Program-made: the position numbers and the translations under genes
Assembly (NCBI GenBank): GCA_052093725.1
Contig: JBQDHL010000019.1
Location: 1 to 23,441, forward strand
Origin: Jeotgalicoccus sp052093725
GTDB lineage: Bacteria; Bacillota; Bacilli; Staphylococcales; Salinicoccaceae
Direction: 5' to 3'
DNA: 23,441 bases
Notes under the pieces: generated by a model
The model's input: the letters and a program-made list of their open reading frames with translations, nothing else
What the model was told of the DNA's origin: nothing
Databases searched by the model: none
Part shown: in pieces, positions 8,286-14,698 of the stretch
Numbering within the stretch: position 1 is the stretch's first letter
Layout of the letters: the number at the start of each line of letters is the position of its first letter

Positions 8286-8342
8286 CCAATTTCTACCTAT
8301 GTATTACTCATATATTATCAGCTTACTTGATTAAAGAAAAGA

Positions 8343-8368
8343 AAAGAACAGTGAAATCACTGTTCTTT
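8343..8368 (-). terminator. Terminator hairpin after deoD
   Basis: A 12-bp perfect stem (AAAGAACAGTGA with its complement, 2-nt formal loop), followed on the minus strand by a T-rich stretch (TTTTCTTTAAT). It lies 14 nt past the deoD stop and separates deoD from ctpA. Confidence 0.75.
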
Positions 8369-8381
8369 AAAAATTAGTCGA

Positions 8382-9095
8382 TTATTTTCCAGCAAATGGC
8401 ACTGCTGCATCAAGCGCAACTTCAATCATGTCGTTGAATGTTGTCTGTCTTTCTTCTGCAGTAGTTACTTCACCTGTAATAAGGTGATCTGAGATTGTCA
8501 GGATAGCTAATGCACGTGCATTGTACTCTTCAGCGATTGTGAATAATGCTGCAGATTCCATTTCAACTGCAAGCACACCGTAGTCTGCAAGCTGTTTAGT
8601 ATCTGTTTTAGTATCGTAGAATGAGTCAGCTGTGTAGACGTTTCCGACTTTCACATCAAGACCGCGTTTTTTAGCTTCGTTGTAGCTTGCTAAAAGCAGC
8701 TCGAAGTTTGATGTTGGAGCAAAACTCACGTTACCGAATAATTTGTTGTTCTGGTAAGAGTCAGTTGTTGCACTTTGTGCAATAACAACATCGCGTACTT
8801 TAACTTCTTCTTTTAACGCACCGGCAGTACCGACACGGATTAAGTTTTTAACGCCGTAGTCGCGCATTAACTCATGAATGTAAATTGAAATTGATGGAAC
8901 ACCCATACCAGTTCCCTGCACTGAAATTCTCTTGCCTTTATATGTTCCAGTGTATCCAAACATATTGCGGACTTCGTTATAGCAGACAACGTCTTCTAAA
9001 AATGTTTCTGCGATGTACTTCGCACGGAGCGGATCGCCCGGCAGTAAAATAGTGTCGGCGATATCGCCCTGTTTTGCGTTAATATGAATACTCAT
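8382..9095 (-). CDS. deoD: Purine-nucleoside phosphorylase DeoD
   Basis: Cytosolic phosphorylase that splits purine (deoxy)nucleosides with phosphate into base and (deoxy)ribose-1-phosphate (purine salvage). At 237 aa it has the length of the hexameric low-molecular-mass class. Motifs: LPGDPLRAKYIAE (phosphate site, about 18-30), GTGMGVPS, RVGTAGAL, the nucleoside-binding VEMESAALF and the catalytic-Asp region TISDHLITGE. The ATG at 9095 has GGAGATG upstream; a longer frame to 9152 would overlap yozE. The gene follows yozE by only 13 nt and ends the thyA-dfrA-ypmS-msrAB-yozE unit. In S. aureus, as I recall, deoD is not at this place. Confidence 0.94.
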   Translation of the reverse strand: MSIHINAKQGDIADTILLPGDPLRAKYIAETFLEDVVCYNEVRNMFGYTGTYKGKRISVQGTGMGVPSISIYIHELMRDYGVKNLIRVGTAGALKEEVKVRDVVIAQSATTDSYQNNKLFGNVSFAPTSNFELLLASYNEAKKRGLDVKVGNVYTADSFYDTKTDTKQLADYGVLAVEMESAALFTIAEEYNARALAILTISDHLITGEVTTAEERQTTFNDMIEVALDAAVPFAGK

Positions 9096-9108
9096 ATTTT
9101 CATCTCCT

Positions 9109-9330
9109 CTATGATTGTAACCATTCTGTGTAATCTGAAAAACTTTCATCAAACGTATCTAATGATATATTAAGATACGTGTTCTTTTCAAGATAATCTG
9201 AGATTTCTTCGTAATTATTTGAGTATTTCGGGAAAGACATGTCATCTGCAATGTGATTTGCGAGCTTACCGATGTCATTTTTTACCCCGATTTGTGTTTT
9301 TATATATTGATAATATGGACGATCTTTCAT
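9109..9330 (-). CDS. yozE: YozE family protein (UPF0346)
   Basis: Small cytosolic protein of 73 aa from the UPF0346/YozE family, function unknown. The family pattern is clear: an aromatic N-terminus (PYYQYIKTQIG), then DIGKLANHIADDMSFPK, EISDYLE, and a C-terminal DxxxxEYTEWL-like end (ESFSDYTEWLQS). I chose the ATG at 9330 because AAGGAG lies 4 nt before it, inside the last codons of msrB. A longer frame to 9384 lies almost entirely within msrB. It is one base past the msrB stop, so translation is very likely coupled. An equivalent gene lies next to ctpA in S. aureus. Confidence 0.88.
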   Translation of the reverse strand: MKDRPYYQYIKTQIGVKNDIGKLANHIADDMSFPKYSNNYEEISDYLEKNTYLNISLDTFDESFSDYTEWLQS

Positions 9331-9331
9331 A

Positions 9332-9766
9332 CTACTCCTTGTTATCCAGCAGCTTGACGTATTCTCCGTAGCCTTCTTGTTCAAGTTTGCTTTTCGGAAT
9401 AAAATCCAGGGCTGCAGAGTTGATGCAGTATCTTAACCCGCCAAGTTCCTCGGGCCCGTCAGGGAACACGTGACCAAGGTGAGAGTCAGAAGTTTCACTG
9501 CGGACTTCCGTACGGCGCATACCGAACGATGTGTCTGTATGTTCAGATACATCTTCCTCTGACAGCGATTTTGCAAAGCTCGGCCAGCCGCATGAAGAAT
9601 CGAATTTATCATTTGACGTAAACAGCGGCTTGCCGCTCAGTTTATCCACGTAAATACCTTCTTCGAAATGTGTCCAGTATTCGTTTTCGAAAGGTGCTTC
9701 TGTACCATTTTCTTTCATTACTTGTCTTTCAACATCTGTTAATTCACTAATATCTTTTCTTGCCAT
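9332..9766 (-). CDS. msrB: Peptide-methionine (R)-S-oxide reductase MsrB
   Basis: Reduces the R-epimer of methionine sulfoxide in proteins, with thioredoxin as the usual reductant (oxidative damage repair, cytosol). It has 144 aa. Visible motifs are CGWPSFAK with Cys59 (likely resolving), EVRSETSDSHLGHVFPDGP, and the catalytic RYCINSAAL with Cys114. The two CxxC zinc motifs found in many MsrB proteins are absent, as in the staphylococcal form. The ATG overlaps the msrA stop codon by one base (TAATG), so the two reductases, which handle opposite stereoisomers, are probably made together. Confidence 0.95.
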   Translation of the reverse strand: MARKDISELTDVERQVMKENGTEAPFENEYWTHFEEGIYVDKLSGKPLFTSNDKFDSSCGWPSFAKSLSEEDVSEHTDTSFGMRRTEVRSETSDSHLGHVFPDGPEELGGLRYCINSAALDFIPKSKLEQEGYGEYVKLLDNKE

Positions 9767-10287
9767 TATTTTTCACCCCATACATTTTCTACAAAACCTT
9801 TACGTCCTGACCCTTTGTAATACGCATTGTAGTGACCTGTATTTTTCTTATAGAAGTCCTGATGCTCGTCTTCTGCTCTGTAGAAGTTTTTAAACGGCAG
9901 TACCGGTGTATTGATCGGACTGCTGAAAATTTTTGCTTCATCAAGTTCTTTAATTAACTGGAGAGCAGTATTATGCTGAGCTTCATCGTGGTAAAACACT
10001 GCCGGCATATAATGCGAACCGCGGTCACCGAACTGTCCGCCGATATCTGTCGGGTCGAACGTCTTGAAAAACACTTCTAATAGTTCACGGTAACTCATCA
10101 CTTCTTCGTCGAATTCTATCTGTACGGCTTCAACGTGTCCTGTTGTGCCGGTTGATACTTGTTCATAAGTTGGATCAGGCTGATCACCGTTCGAATAACC
10201 TGAGACGATTTCCTGCACGCCGTCCCACTGGTCAAAAGGTTTAATTAAACACCAGAAACATCCGCCTGCTAAAGTTGCTGTAGTCAT
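9766..10287 (-). CDS. msrA: Peptide-methionine (S)-S-oxide reductase MsrA
   Basis: Reduces the S-epimer of methionine sulfoxide in free and protein-bound methionine. It has 173 aa. The catalytic motif GGCFWC is at 8-13 (nucleophile Cys10), followed by GVQEIVSGYSNG, TGHVEAVQIEFD, FDPTDIGGQFGDRGSHY and a GHYNAYYKGSGRKGFVENVW C-terminus. The ATG at 10287 has AGGAGGAAT with good spacing. The longer frame to 10344 runs back into ypmS and is rejected. It lies between ypmS and msrB with minimal gaps. Confidence 0.95.
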   Translation of the reverse strand: MTTATLAGGCFWCLIKPFDQWDGVQEIVSGYSNGDQPDPTYEQVSTGTTGHVEAVQIEFDEEVMSYRELLEVFFKTFDPTDIGGQFGDRGSHYMPAVFYHDEAQHNTALQLIKELDEAKIFSSPINTPVLPFKNFYRAEDEHQDFYKKNTGHYNAYYKGSGRKGFVENVWGEK

Positions 10288-10300
10288 AAATTTATTCCTC

Positions 10301-10852
10301 CTAGAAAGTGTTGTTAACTGAAAAATACCATGCATTGTTTTCATAGTCTATTTTGTCGGCTTGAAGCTCCACGCCGAAATACTGTTCAAACAATGACATA
10401 TCGATCACAATTGCGCGTTCTGTCTCGCTCATCGCTATACCGTCCGGTAAATCGACGAGCTTTCTTAGTGCTGTGTACAGCGTATCTTCACTTAGCGGCA
10501 GTCCCGCTAAGTTTAAATCTGTTAAATGAATGATAATATTATCACCGTTCACGACCGGCTCCCCGGCAATACTTGAATTAATAGAGAAGCCCAGCACCTT
10601 TTGTTCAATATCAACATCGATGCCGCTCTCATTAATATTAACAGTAAACTCATCATATGGAATATTATCATTAATCAGCGTTTCAATCGTACTGTTCGTT
10701 AAAATAAATTCCAGTTCCTCGGTTTCTTCGGGCGGTTCGTTCCCGCTCGTCTCTTCGTAAGACTGAGTGAAGAATGATGTGATAACAATGACGACAGCGA
10801 TATTAACTGCGAGCAATATAAAGAATAAAATCATCCATATATATTTTCGCAT
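10301..10852 (-). CDS. ypmS: YpmS family membrane-anchored protein (DUF2140)
   Basis: Protein of 183 aa with one N-terminal membrane helix (about 5-27, WMILFFILLAVNIAVVIVI) and an extracytoplasmic domain. The order after dfrA, the length and the pattern ILTNSTIETLIN ... VNGDNIIIHLTDLNLAGLPL ... DLPDGIAM agree with the DUF2140/YpmS family. Its function is unknown. The ATG at 10852 follows the dfrA stop by 3 nt; its ribosome binding site is weak (AGAGAG about 10 nt upstream), so it may depend on translational coupling with dfrA. Confidence 0.8.
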   Translation of the reverse strand: MRKYIWMILFFILLAVNIAVVIVITSFFTQSYEETSGNEPPEETEELEFILTNSTIETLINDNIPYDEFTVNINESGIDVDIEQKVLGFSINSSIAGEPVVNGDNIIIHLTDLNLAGLPLSEDTLYTALRKLVDLPDGIAMSETERAIVIDMSLFEQYFGVELQADKIDYENNAWYFSVNNTF

Positions 10853-10855
10853 AAA

Positions 10856-11332
10856 TTACAGCTCTCTTGTCAGGTGCAGGAACGTGTGCGGATACCGGTT
10901 TTTATCGTCTACGGTACCATCTTCTGACGATTCTACAGTCCAATCATCTAAATCATATGCCGGGAAAAATGTGTCGCCGGCAAATGTCTCATCGATGACC
11001 GTAATAAACATTTCGTCAACGAGTTGCATCGTCTGTTCATAAATTGTGCTGCCGCCGAAGATAAAGACTTTGCCGGGAAGGTTTTTAATGTCATCGATTG
11101 AATGAATGACATCGACGCCTTCAGCTTTAAAGTTTTTATTCGTCGTTAAGACGACGTTTCTGCGGTTCGGGAGCGGACGTCCGAGCGTTTCATATGTCTT
11201 TCGTCCCATAACAATAGTATTCCCTGTCGTGCGTTTTTTTAATCCTTTTAAGTCTGCAGGCAGGCTCCACGGCATGTCGCCGTTAAAGCCGATAACGTTC
11301 TGACTCGCATGTGCAACTATTAAAGATACCAT
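10856..11332 (-). CDS. dfrA: Dihydrofolate reductase
   Basis: Reduces dihydrofolate to tetrahydrofolate with NADPH, regenerating the folate that ThyA consumes; target of trimethoprim. It has 158 aa and aligns without gaps to S. aureus DHFR as I recall it. Motifs: IGFNGDMPW with active-site Asp27 (LPADLK), VMGRKTYETLGRPLPNRRNVVLT (NADPH and folate site, about 41-63), VFIFGGSTIYEQ (89-100) and GDTFFPAYDLDDW. Position 98 is Tyr and position 30 is Gly, both sites tied to trimethoprim response in S. aureus, while His149 is kept. The ATG at 11332 has AGGAGG; that site overlaps the thyA stop, so the pair is coupled. Confidence 0.95.
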   Translation of the reverse strand: MVSLIVAHASQNVIGFNGDMPWSLPADLKGLKKRTTGNTIVMGRKTYETLGRPLPNRRNVVLTTNKNFKAEGVDVIHSIDDIKNLPGKVFIFGGSTIYEQTMQLVDEMFITVIDETFAGDTFFPAYDLDDWTVESSEDGTVDDKNRYPHTFLHLTREL

Positions 11333-11342
11333 CAGTGTCCTC

Positions 11343-12303
11343 CTATACTGCAATCGGTGCTTTGATTGCCGGGTGGGATTTATAGCCGACTATTTCAAAG
11401 TCTTCGTATTCAAGTTCGAACATCGATTTGTCCGAGTTAATTTTAAGTTCCGGTGCAGCGTAGCTCGTCCGTGACAGCTGCGTATTTACTGCATCGAAGT
11501 GATTCGAGTAAATGTGCGCGTCGCCAATCGTATGCACGAACTCACCTGTTTTAAGGCCGCATTCTCTTGCAACCAGTGCAAGCAGCAGACTGTAACTCGC
11601 GATATTAAACGGAATACCTAAGAAGATATCACCGCTCCGCTGATAGAGTTGCAAGCTTAATGTACCGTCTGCTACATAAAACTGGAACAGCGTATGGCAC
11701 GGTGGCAGCGCCATCGTTTCGATTTCTGCAGGGTTCCATGCACTGACAATATGACGTCTCGAGTCCGGCTGATTTTTAATGCCTTCAATCAGATTACCGA
11801 TCTGATCAATAACTTGACCGCCCGGACCGACCCAGTNNNNNNNNNNGCCATTGTTTACCGTAGACATTGCCGAGCGTACCGTATTTCTTGCTGAATGCAT
11901 CATCGTTCAGTACTTGTTCTTTAAACGATTTCATTTCAGCTTTGTACAGTTCATTAAATTCTTCGTTTTCGTGAGCACGGTGACCAAAATCAGTCATATC
12001 GGGACCAGTGTAATCTTCCGATTCAATATATTTTTTAAATGCCCATTCGTTCCATATATTATTATTGTACTGAAGGAGATATTTAATATTTGTATCACCG
12101 CGGAGGAACCATATCAACTCTGTTGCTACGAGTTTAAAAGAGACCTTTTTAGTCGTTAAAAGCGGAAATCCTTCGCTTAAATCAAAACGCATCTGATGAC
12201 CGAAGACGGATTTTGTACCTGTATTCGTGCGGTCTGTTTTCGTTGTACCCTCATCCATCACGCGGTTCATCAGACTGTGATAGCCATTATCAAATGAATT
12301 CAT
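11343..12303 (-). CDS. thyA: Thymidylate synthase (interrupted by an assembly gap)
   Basis: Methylates dUMP to dTMP with 5,10-methylene-tetrahydrofolate and yields dihydrofolate, which the next gene product DfrA recycles. The N-terminal part reads NTGTKSVFGHQMRFDLSEGFPLLTTKK and GNVYGKQW. The C-terminal part has DQIGNLIEGIKNQPDSRRHIVSAWNP, the catalytic Cys in MALPPCHTLFQFYV, GDIFLGIPFNIASYSLL, GDAHIYSNH and the C-terminal IKAPIAV. The two parts are in different frames across the 10-N gap (11837-11846). Real length would have to be a multiple of three; three bases would restore the expected QWRDWV. I therefore read it as one intact gene. I start at the ATG at 12303 (AGGATG upstream), not at 12312. 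Confidence 0.92.
11837..11846. other. Assembly gap (10 N) inside thyA
   Basis: Ten N between GNVYGKQW and WVGPGGQ. The flanking frames agree only if the missing length is a multiple of three, so 10 is a placeholder. The conserved ThyA sequence predicts about 3 missing bases. Confidence 0.95.
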
Positions 12304-12337
12304 TAAACTCATCCTTTTCTTTTGTAATGTAATTCTA

Positions 12338-12343
12338 TATAAT
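12338..12343 (+). promoter_or_regulatory. Possible -10 box for the 23-codon ORF
   Basis: TATAAT in the divergent region between thyA and the small plus-strand ORF. The -35 position, 17 nt further upstream, is only TTTTCT, so this is weak evidence. Confidence 0.3.
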
Positions 12344-12388
12344 TAGTATTAATGAAAAGAGAAAATATAAGTGATCGGAGTGTTCTGA

Positions 12389-12460
12389 ATGGAAATTTTA
12401 TTCACAGTCGGTTTAACTTTACTTGCAGGCTACATGATTACAATGTGCATCTACGAGTAA
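12389..12460 (+). CDS. Putative 23-aa hydrophobic micropeptide
   Basis: A short plus-strand frame, MEILFTVGLTLLAGYMITMCIYE, preceded by GGAG with 8-nt spacing, and closed by a double stop (TAATAA). A strong terminator with a T-tract follows 12 nt later. The peptide is almost entirely one hydrophobic helix (residues 3-21) with an acidic residue at each end, as in many bacterial single-pass small proteins. It lies in the otherwise empty divergent gap between thyA and the bacilliredoxin gene. I do not recognise a family. The ribosome binding site, stop and terminator support expression, but no homology is available here. The region could alternatively encode a small RNA. Confidence 0.5.
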   Translation: MEILFTVGLTLLAGYMITMCIYE

Positions 12461-12472
12461 TAAAATATTTAG

Positions 12473-12505
12473 AAAAAAGGAAAGGGTGCGCCCTTTCCTT
12501 TTTTT
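12473..12505. terminator. Bidirectional terminator
   Basis: A stem of about 14 bp around AAGGAAAGGG-TGCG-CCCTTTCCTT, with an A-run before and a T-run after. It can therefore terminate both the plus-strand micropeptide transcript and the long minus-strand unit ending in the bacilliredoxin gene, whose stop codon at 12504 touches it. Confidence 0.88.
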
Positions 12506-12944
12506 ATTTTGTACAATATTCGTCAAAATCTGCTTTCAGATCCATCATAATGTCTTCAATCGTTCTATTCTCAATATTTTCCCTCGCTGTAAATGACACG
12601 AGTTTATCGCCTTTAAATAAAGCGAATGAAGGACTTGACGGTGCCTGGTCAATATATTCACGCATCGCCTCGGTCGCAGGACGTTCCTGACCCGCAAATA
12701 CAGTCGCCAGACGGTCCGGTTTCATCGGGTTCTGATTTGTTACTGTAACAGCAGCAGGTCTGGCAAGACCTGCTGCACAGCCGCAGACACTGTTAATAAC
12801 GACGAATGTCGTTTCGTCTTCTTTAGTATTTTTCATAAAGTCATGCACACCATTGGGTGTCGTTAACTCTTTAAAATCATAATTTGTCAGTTCCTGCCTC
12901 ATAGGTTCTGCAATTTCTTTCATATATGCCTGATATGCATCCAT
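12504..12944 (-). CDS. BrxA/BrxB family bacilliredoxin (YphP/YqiW)
   Basis: Thiol-disulfide protein of 146 aa that, in Bacillus and Staphylococcus, removes bacillithiol from S-bacillithiolated proteins (redox homeostasis, cytosol). The active-site CGC motif is at Cys54-Gly-Cys56 in VINSVCGCAAGLARPA. The surrounding thioredoxin-like fold (TFVVINSV; TVFAGQERPATEAMREYI; SPSFALFKGDKLV) fits the family. I cannot separate BrxA from BrxB by sight. The ATG at 12944 lies one base after the cvfC stop, with GGGAG inside the end of cvfC, so the two are translated together. It is the last gene of the long rlmL-to-brx unit. Confidence 0.92.
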   Translation of the reverse strand: MDAYQAYMKEIAEPMRQELTNYDFKELTTPNGVHDFMKNTKEDETTFVVINSVCGCAAGLARPAAVTVTNQNPMKPDRLATVFAGQERPATEAMREYIDQAPSSPSFALFKGDKLVSFTARENIENRTIEDIMMDLKADFDEYCTK

Positions 12945-12945
12945 G

Positions 12946-13752
12946 TTATCGCTCCCTGTTCTGCATTTGTTTCCACACGCTGCCGAGTGCATCTTCGCCC
13001 TGTTCAATACGGGCAATTGCTATTTCAATCTGCAGCCTTACATCGTACTGCGGATCATTCTGATGTGCTTTTAATACTTCAAGACTTGTTTTATCTCCGG
13101 ATTCGTAGATGAACATTGCCGCACGCCAGCGGACAATCGGATTTTTATCGCCGAGTGCTGTATACATATCTTCGAGCCCTTCTTTAAAACCAAGATCGCT
13201 GTATGCATCAGCCGCAGTTCTTCTGACCGGAATTGCGCGGTCGCCCATCGCAACTTTTAAATACTTTAAAGTTTCCGGTACTTCAATCATTGCAAGCAGG
13301 CTCACGCTCATGCGTCTAACCTGCATTTTCTCATCATGAAGTGCATGTTCCAGGAGCGGATAATCACTCTCGTTTGGTGTATCAAAATGATTCAGCATAT
13401 AGAGGCGTTCTTTCCAGTCCTCTGTATTTTTAAATTCATCAAGTGATACTTTAAAGTATTTCATCGGTGCCGGCTGCACGCGGTTTTTAGCTTCTTCGAC
13501 GAGTTCATGAAGTGTCCCATCGGGATACAATGCTTCAACTTCCTCGATGACTTCAGTAAATACATCTTCCGGCGAGCCGTAGCGCGTACTTAAATTCTCC
13601 CATTTACGGTCGAAGATAATGTTGTCTTCCGGCAATGTTGCGTCAGTGACAGCTTTAGTAAAACGTTCCGGTAATCCTCGGCGGTGTTCTGTACCGTCAT
13701 TTAACTTGACCTGATAGGGAATTCCTTTAAACATGAGCACCTGAGTGTCCAC
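12946..13752 (-). CDS. cvfC: CvfC C-terminal part: HEAT-repeat protein, separated by a -1 frame change
   Basis: The 268-aa frame matches the C-terminal three quarters of conserved virulence factor C of S. aureus: FKGIPYQVKL near the start, then HEAT-like helical repeats (YPLLEHALHDEKMQVRRMSVSLLAMIE; TLKYLKVAMGDRAIPVRRTAADAYSDLG; IVRWRAAMFIYESGD), ending ALGSVWKQMQNRER. In S. aureus one 374-aa protein carries both this part and the Nfu-N-like domain encoded just upstream. Here a -1 shift is needed to join them. Independent starts would be GTG 13752 or ATG 13734 (AGGTG only 3 nt before), both poor, so I favour production by frameshifting or coupling, or a damaged gene. Biochemical role unknown; the S. 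aureus protein affects virulence and haemolysin expression. Confidence 0.85.
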   Translation of the reverse strand: MDTQVLMFKGIPYQVKLNDGTEHRRGLPERFTKAVTDATLPEDNIIFDRKWENLSTRYGSPEDVFTEVIEEVEALYPDGTLHELVEEAKNRVQPAPMKYFKVSLDEFKNTEDWKERLYMLNHFDTPNESDYPLLEHALHDEKMQVRRMSVSLLAMIEVPETLKYLKVAMGDRAIPVRRTAADAYSDLGFKEGLEDMYTALGDKNPIVRWRAAMFIYESGDKTSLEVLKAHQNDPQYDVRLQIEIAIARIEQGEDALGSVWKQMQNRER

Positions 13753-13788
13753 TTCACCAAAGTTCGACTCAGGTGTTAGTCTTTTTTT
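13738..13788 (-). promoter_or_regulatory. Candidate programmed -1 ribosomal frameshift site in cvfC
   Basis: In the zero frame the mRNA reads GTA AAA AAA GAC TAA. The heptamer A-AAA-AAA (13788-13782) is correctly phased for tandem slippage. A 6-nt spacer (13781-13776, including the stop) follows, then a perfect 9-bp stem: CACCTGAGT (13775-13767) with ACTCAGGTG (13746-13738), loop 20 nt. A -1 slip continues as AGA CTA ACA CCT GAG and enters the frame of the downstream CvfC part, giving about 370 aa. This is the standard slippery site, spacer and stem layout, but no functional evidence exists here. Confidence 0.55.
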
Positions 13789-14057
13789 ACTTCACCAAGA
13801 TCAGCGTCATTAAAAGTCGCTTCGATTTTCGGAATTAAAGTTTCCCACTCTGTTTTCGTGCTTTTATCAACTGAAATAAAGTCTAGTGCATGGAAGACGC
13901 TGGTTACATCTTCAAGTTCAAGTACACGCGCGATAAATGCCGGCGTATCCTCAGTAACTTCTTTATAAGTTGAAGATTTCATTTCCTCTTTTGTTTCATT
14001 TACAGTAATTTTCATAGTGTTCGGGCTTGGTGTCGGTTCAATTCTTACGATTTCCAT
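13776..14057 (-). CDS. cvfC: CvfC N-terminal part: Nfu N-terminal-like domain
   Basis: A 93-aa frame beginning MEIVRIEPTPSPNTMKITVNE, the signature of the Nfu/NifU scaffold N-terminal domain, which also forms the start of S. aureus CvfC. The rest (TPAFIARVLELEDVTSVFHALDFISVDKS ... WETLIPKIEATFNDA) follows that protein closely. It lacks the CxxC iron-sulfur domain of true Nfu. The ATG at 14057 has a strong AGGAGG with 7-nt spacing. Translation stops at 13776, directly after an A7 run, exactly where the homologous single protein continues. It can be read as a short stand-alone product plus the first part of a frameshifted fusion. Confidence 0.85.
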   Translation of the reverse strand: MEIVRIEPTPSPNTMKITVNETKEEMKSSTYKEVTEDTPAFIARVLELEDVTSVFHALDFISVDKSTKTEWETLIPKIEATFNDADLGEVKKD

Positions 14058-14073
14058 AGTGGTGCCTCCTGTA

Positions 14074-14244
14074 TTATAGTTTATTACCTTGCATTTTCAT
14101 TTCGATGCCGACGGAGCATTCCGTAATGCAGAATGAATGTGCACTTGATTTGCTTCCTTCAGTCCGGTTGACTTCTTTCAACATACATCCTCTGCAGTAT
14201 GTACGTTCAAGACAATTAATTTTATCCAGAACTTTCGTATCCAT
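14074..14244 (-). CDS. Small zinc-finger protein (zf-C2HCIx2C type)
   Basis: A 56-aa protein not long enough for usual ORF cut-offs. It shows a CxxC pair (Cys17, Cys20 in YCRGCMLK) and a second cluster HSFCITEC (His36, Cys39, Cys43). This is the C2HC-Ix2C zinc-finger pattern seen in small Firmicutes proteins, often in this chromosomal neighbourhood. It probably binds one zinc ion; partner and function are unknown. The ATG at 14244 has GAGGT 6 nt upstream. It lies between the RNase H-like gene and cvfC, ending 16 nt before the cvfC start, within the same transcription unit. Confidence 0.8.
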   Translation of the reverse strand: MDTKVLDKINCLERTYCRGCMLKEVNRTEGSKSSAHSFCITECSVGIEMKMQGNKL

Positions 14245-14285
14245 TATCATACCTCATTACTTTAAATTGCAACATAGCTAAAAAG

Positions 14286-14693
14286 CTAATTCAAACTTAA
14301 TTTTTTGCGCTCTTTATACAAACGGTCTTTTGCCAGTTTGTCTGCACCGCGGTTATTTTTTCTCGGTGTATGAGTAATTATAAACATATCGAGCGCGTTT
14401 GTTAAGGGAACGACTCTGTCGTAGTATGATTTGAATACTTTATTTTTAACGTGACGTTTTTCAAAAGTATCGACGATAATTTTAGAGTCCGTATAAACGA
14501 TTAATGATGTCAGATTTAATTTCCGAGCTTCTTTAAGCGCAAATTCAAATGTCGCCCACTCCGCTTCATGGTTATCCATTTCACCGAGCATGATAGTCTC
14601 TTCGTAATTCAGTACATCATCTTTAATTATTACCCCGCCGCATGCAGATTTCGGCTTGAAACTCGCTGCTGCGTCGATATATACTTTCGCCAT
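14286..14693 (-). CDS. RNase H-like (ribonuclease HI fold) protein
   Basis: A 135-aa protein with the RNase H fold and the four acidic residues of the active site: Asp7 (KVYIDAAA), Glu45 (NHEAEWATFEFAL), Asp69 (IVYTDSK) and Asp118 (NRGADKLAK). It is shorter than E. coli RNase HI and lacks the basic handle, like the YpeP-type proteins of Bacillus and Staphylococcus. Activity on RNA-DNA hybrids is likely from the residues but not proven. The ATG at 14693 has GGTGAT 4 nt upstream. It follows the 5'-3' exonuclease gene by 5 nt, so the two nucleases are co-transcribed. Confidence 0.85.
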   Translation of the reverse strand: MAKVYIDAAASFKPKSACGGVIIKDDVLNYEETIMLGEMDNHEAEWATFEFALKEARKLNLTSLIVYTDSKIIVDTFEKRHVKNKVFKSYYDRVVPLTNALDMFIITHTPRKNNRGADKLAKDRLYKERKKLSLN

Positions 14694-14698
14694 TTATA

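Noticed and set aside
10287..10344. Longer msrA start at 10344
   Set aside because: It would run back into ypmS; the ATG at 10287 has a strong AGGAGG and matches the family N-terminus just before GGCFWC.
11343..12312. thyA as a frameshifted pseudogene (two overlapping fragments)
   Set aside because: The frame change coincides exactly with the 10-N gap. Both flanks keep all conserved residues including the catalytic cysteine.
12352..12690. 112-codon plus-strand frame overlapping the micropeptide and bacilliredoxin genes
   Set aside because: It crosses a strong terminator and then runs antisense through the conserved bacilliredoxin gene; only the 23-codon frame inside this region has a ribosome binding site.
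13738..13775. The 9-bp inverted repeat in cvfC as a transcription terminator
   Set aside because: No T-tract follows, and the downstream frame continues as conserved CvfC sequence.
14073..14078. TATAAT on the minus strand just before cvfC as a promoter
   Set aside because: It lies too close to the AGGAGG of cvfC; transcription would start inside the ribosome binding site. It is also the end of the zinc-finger gene.
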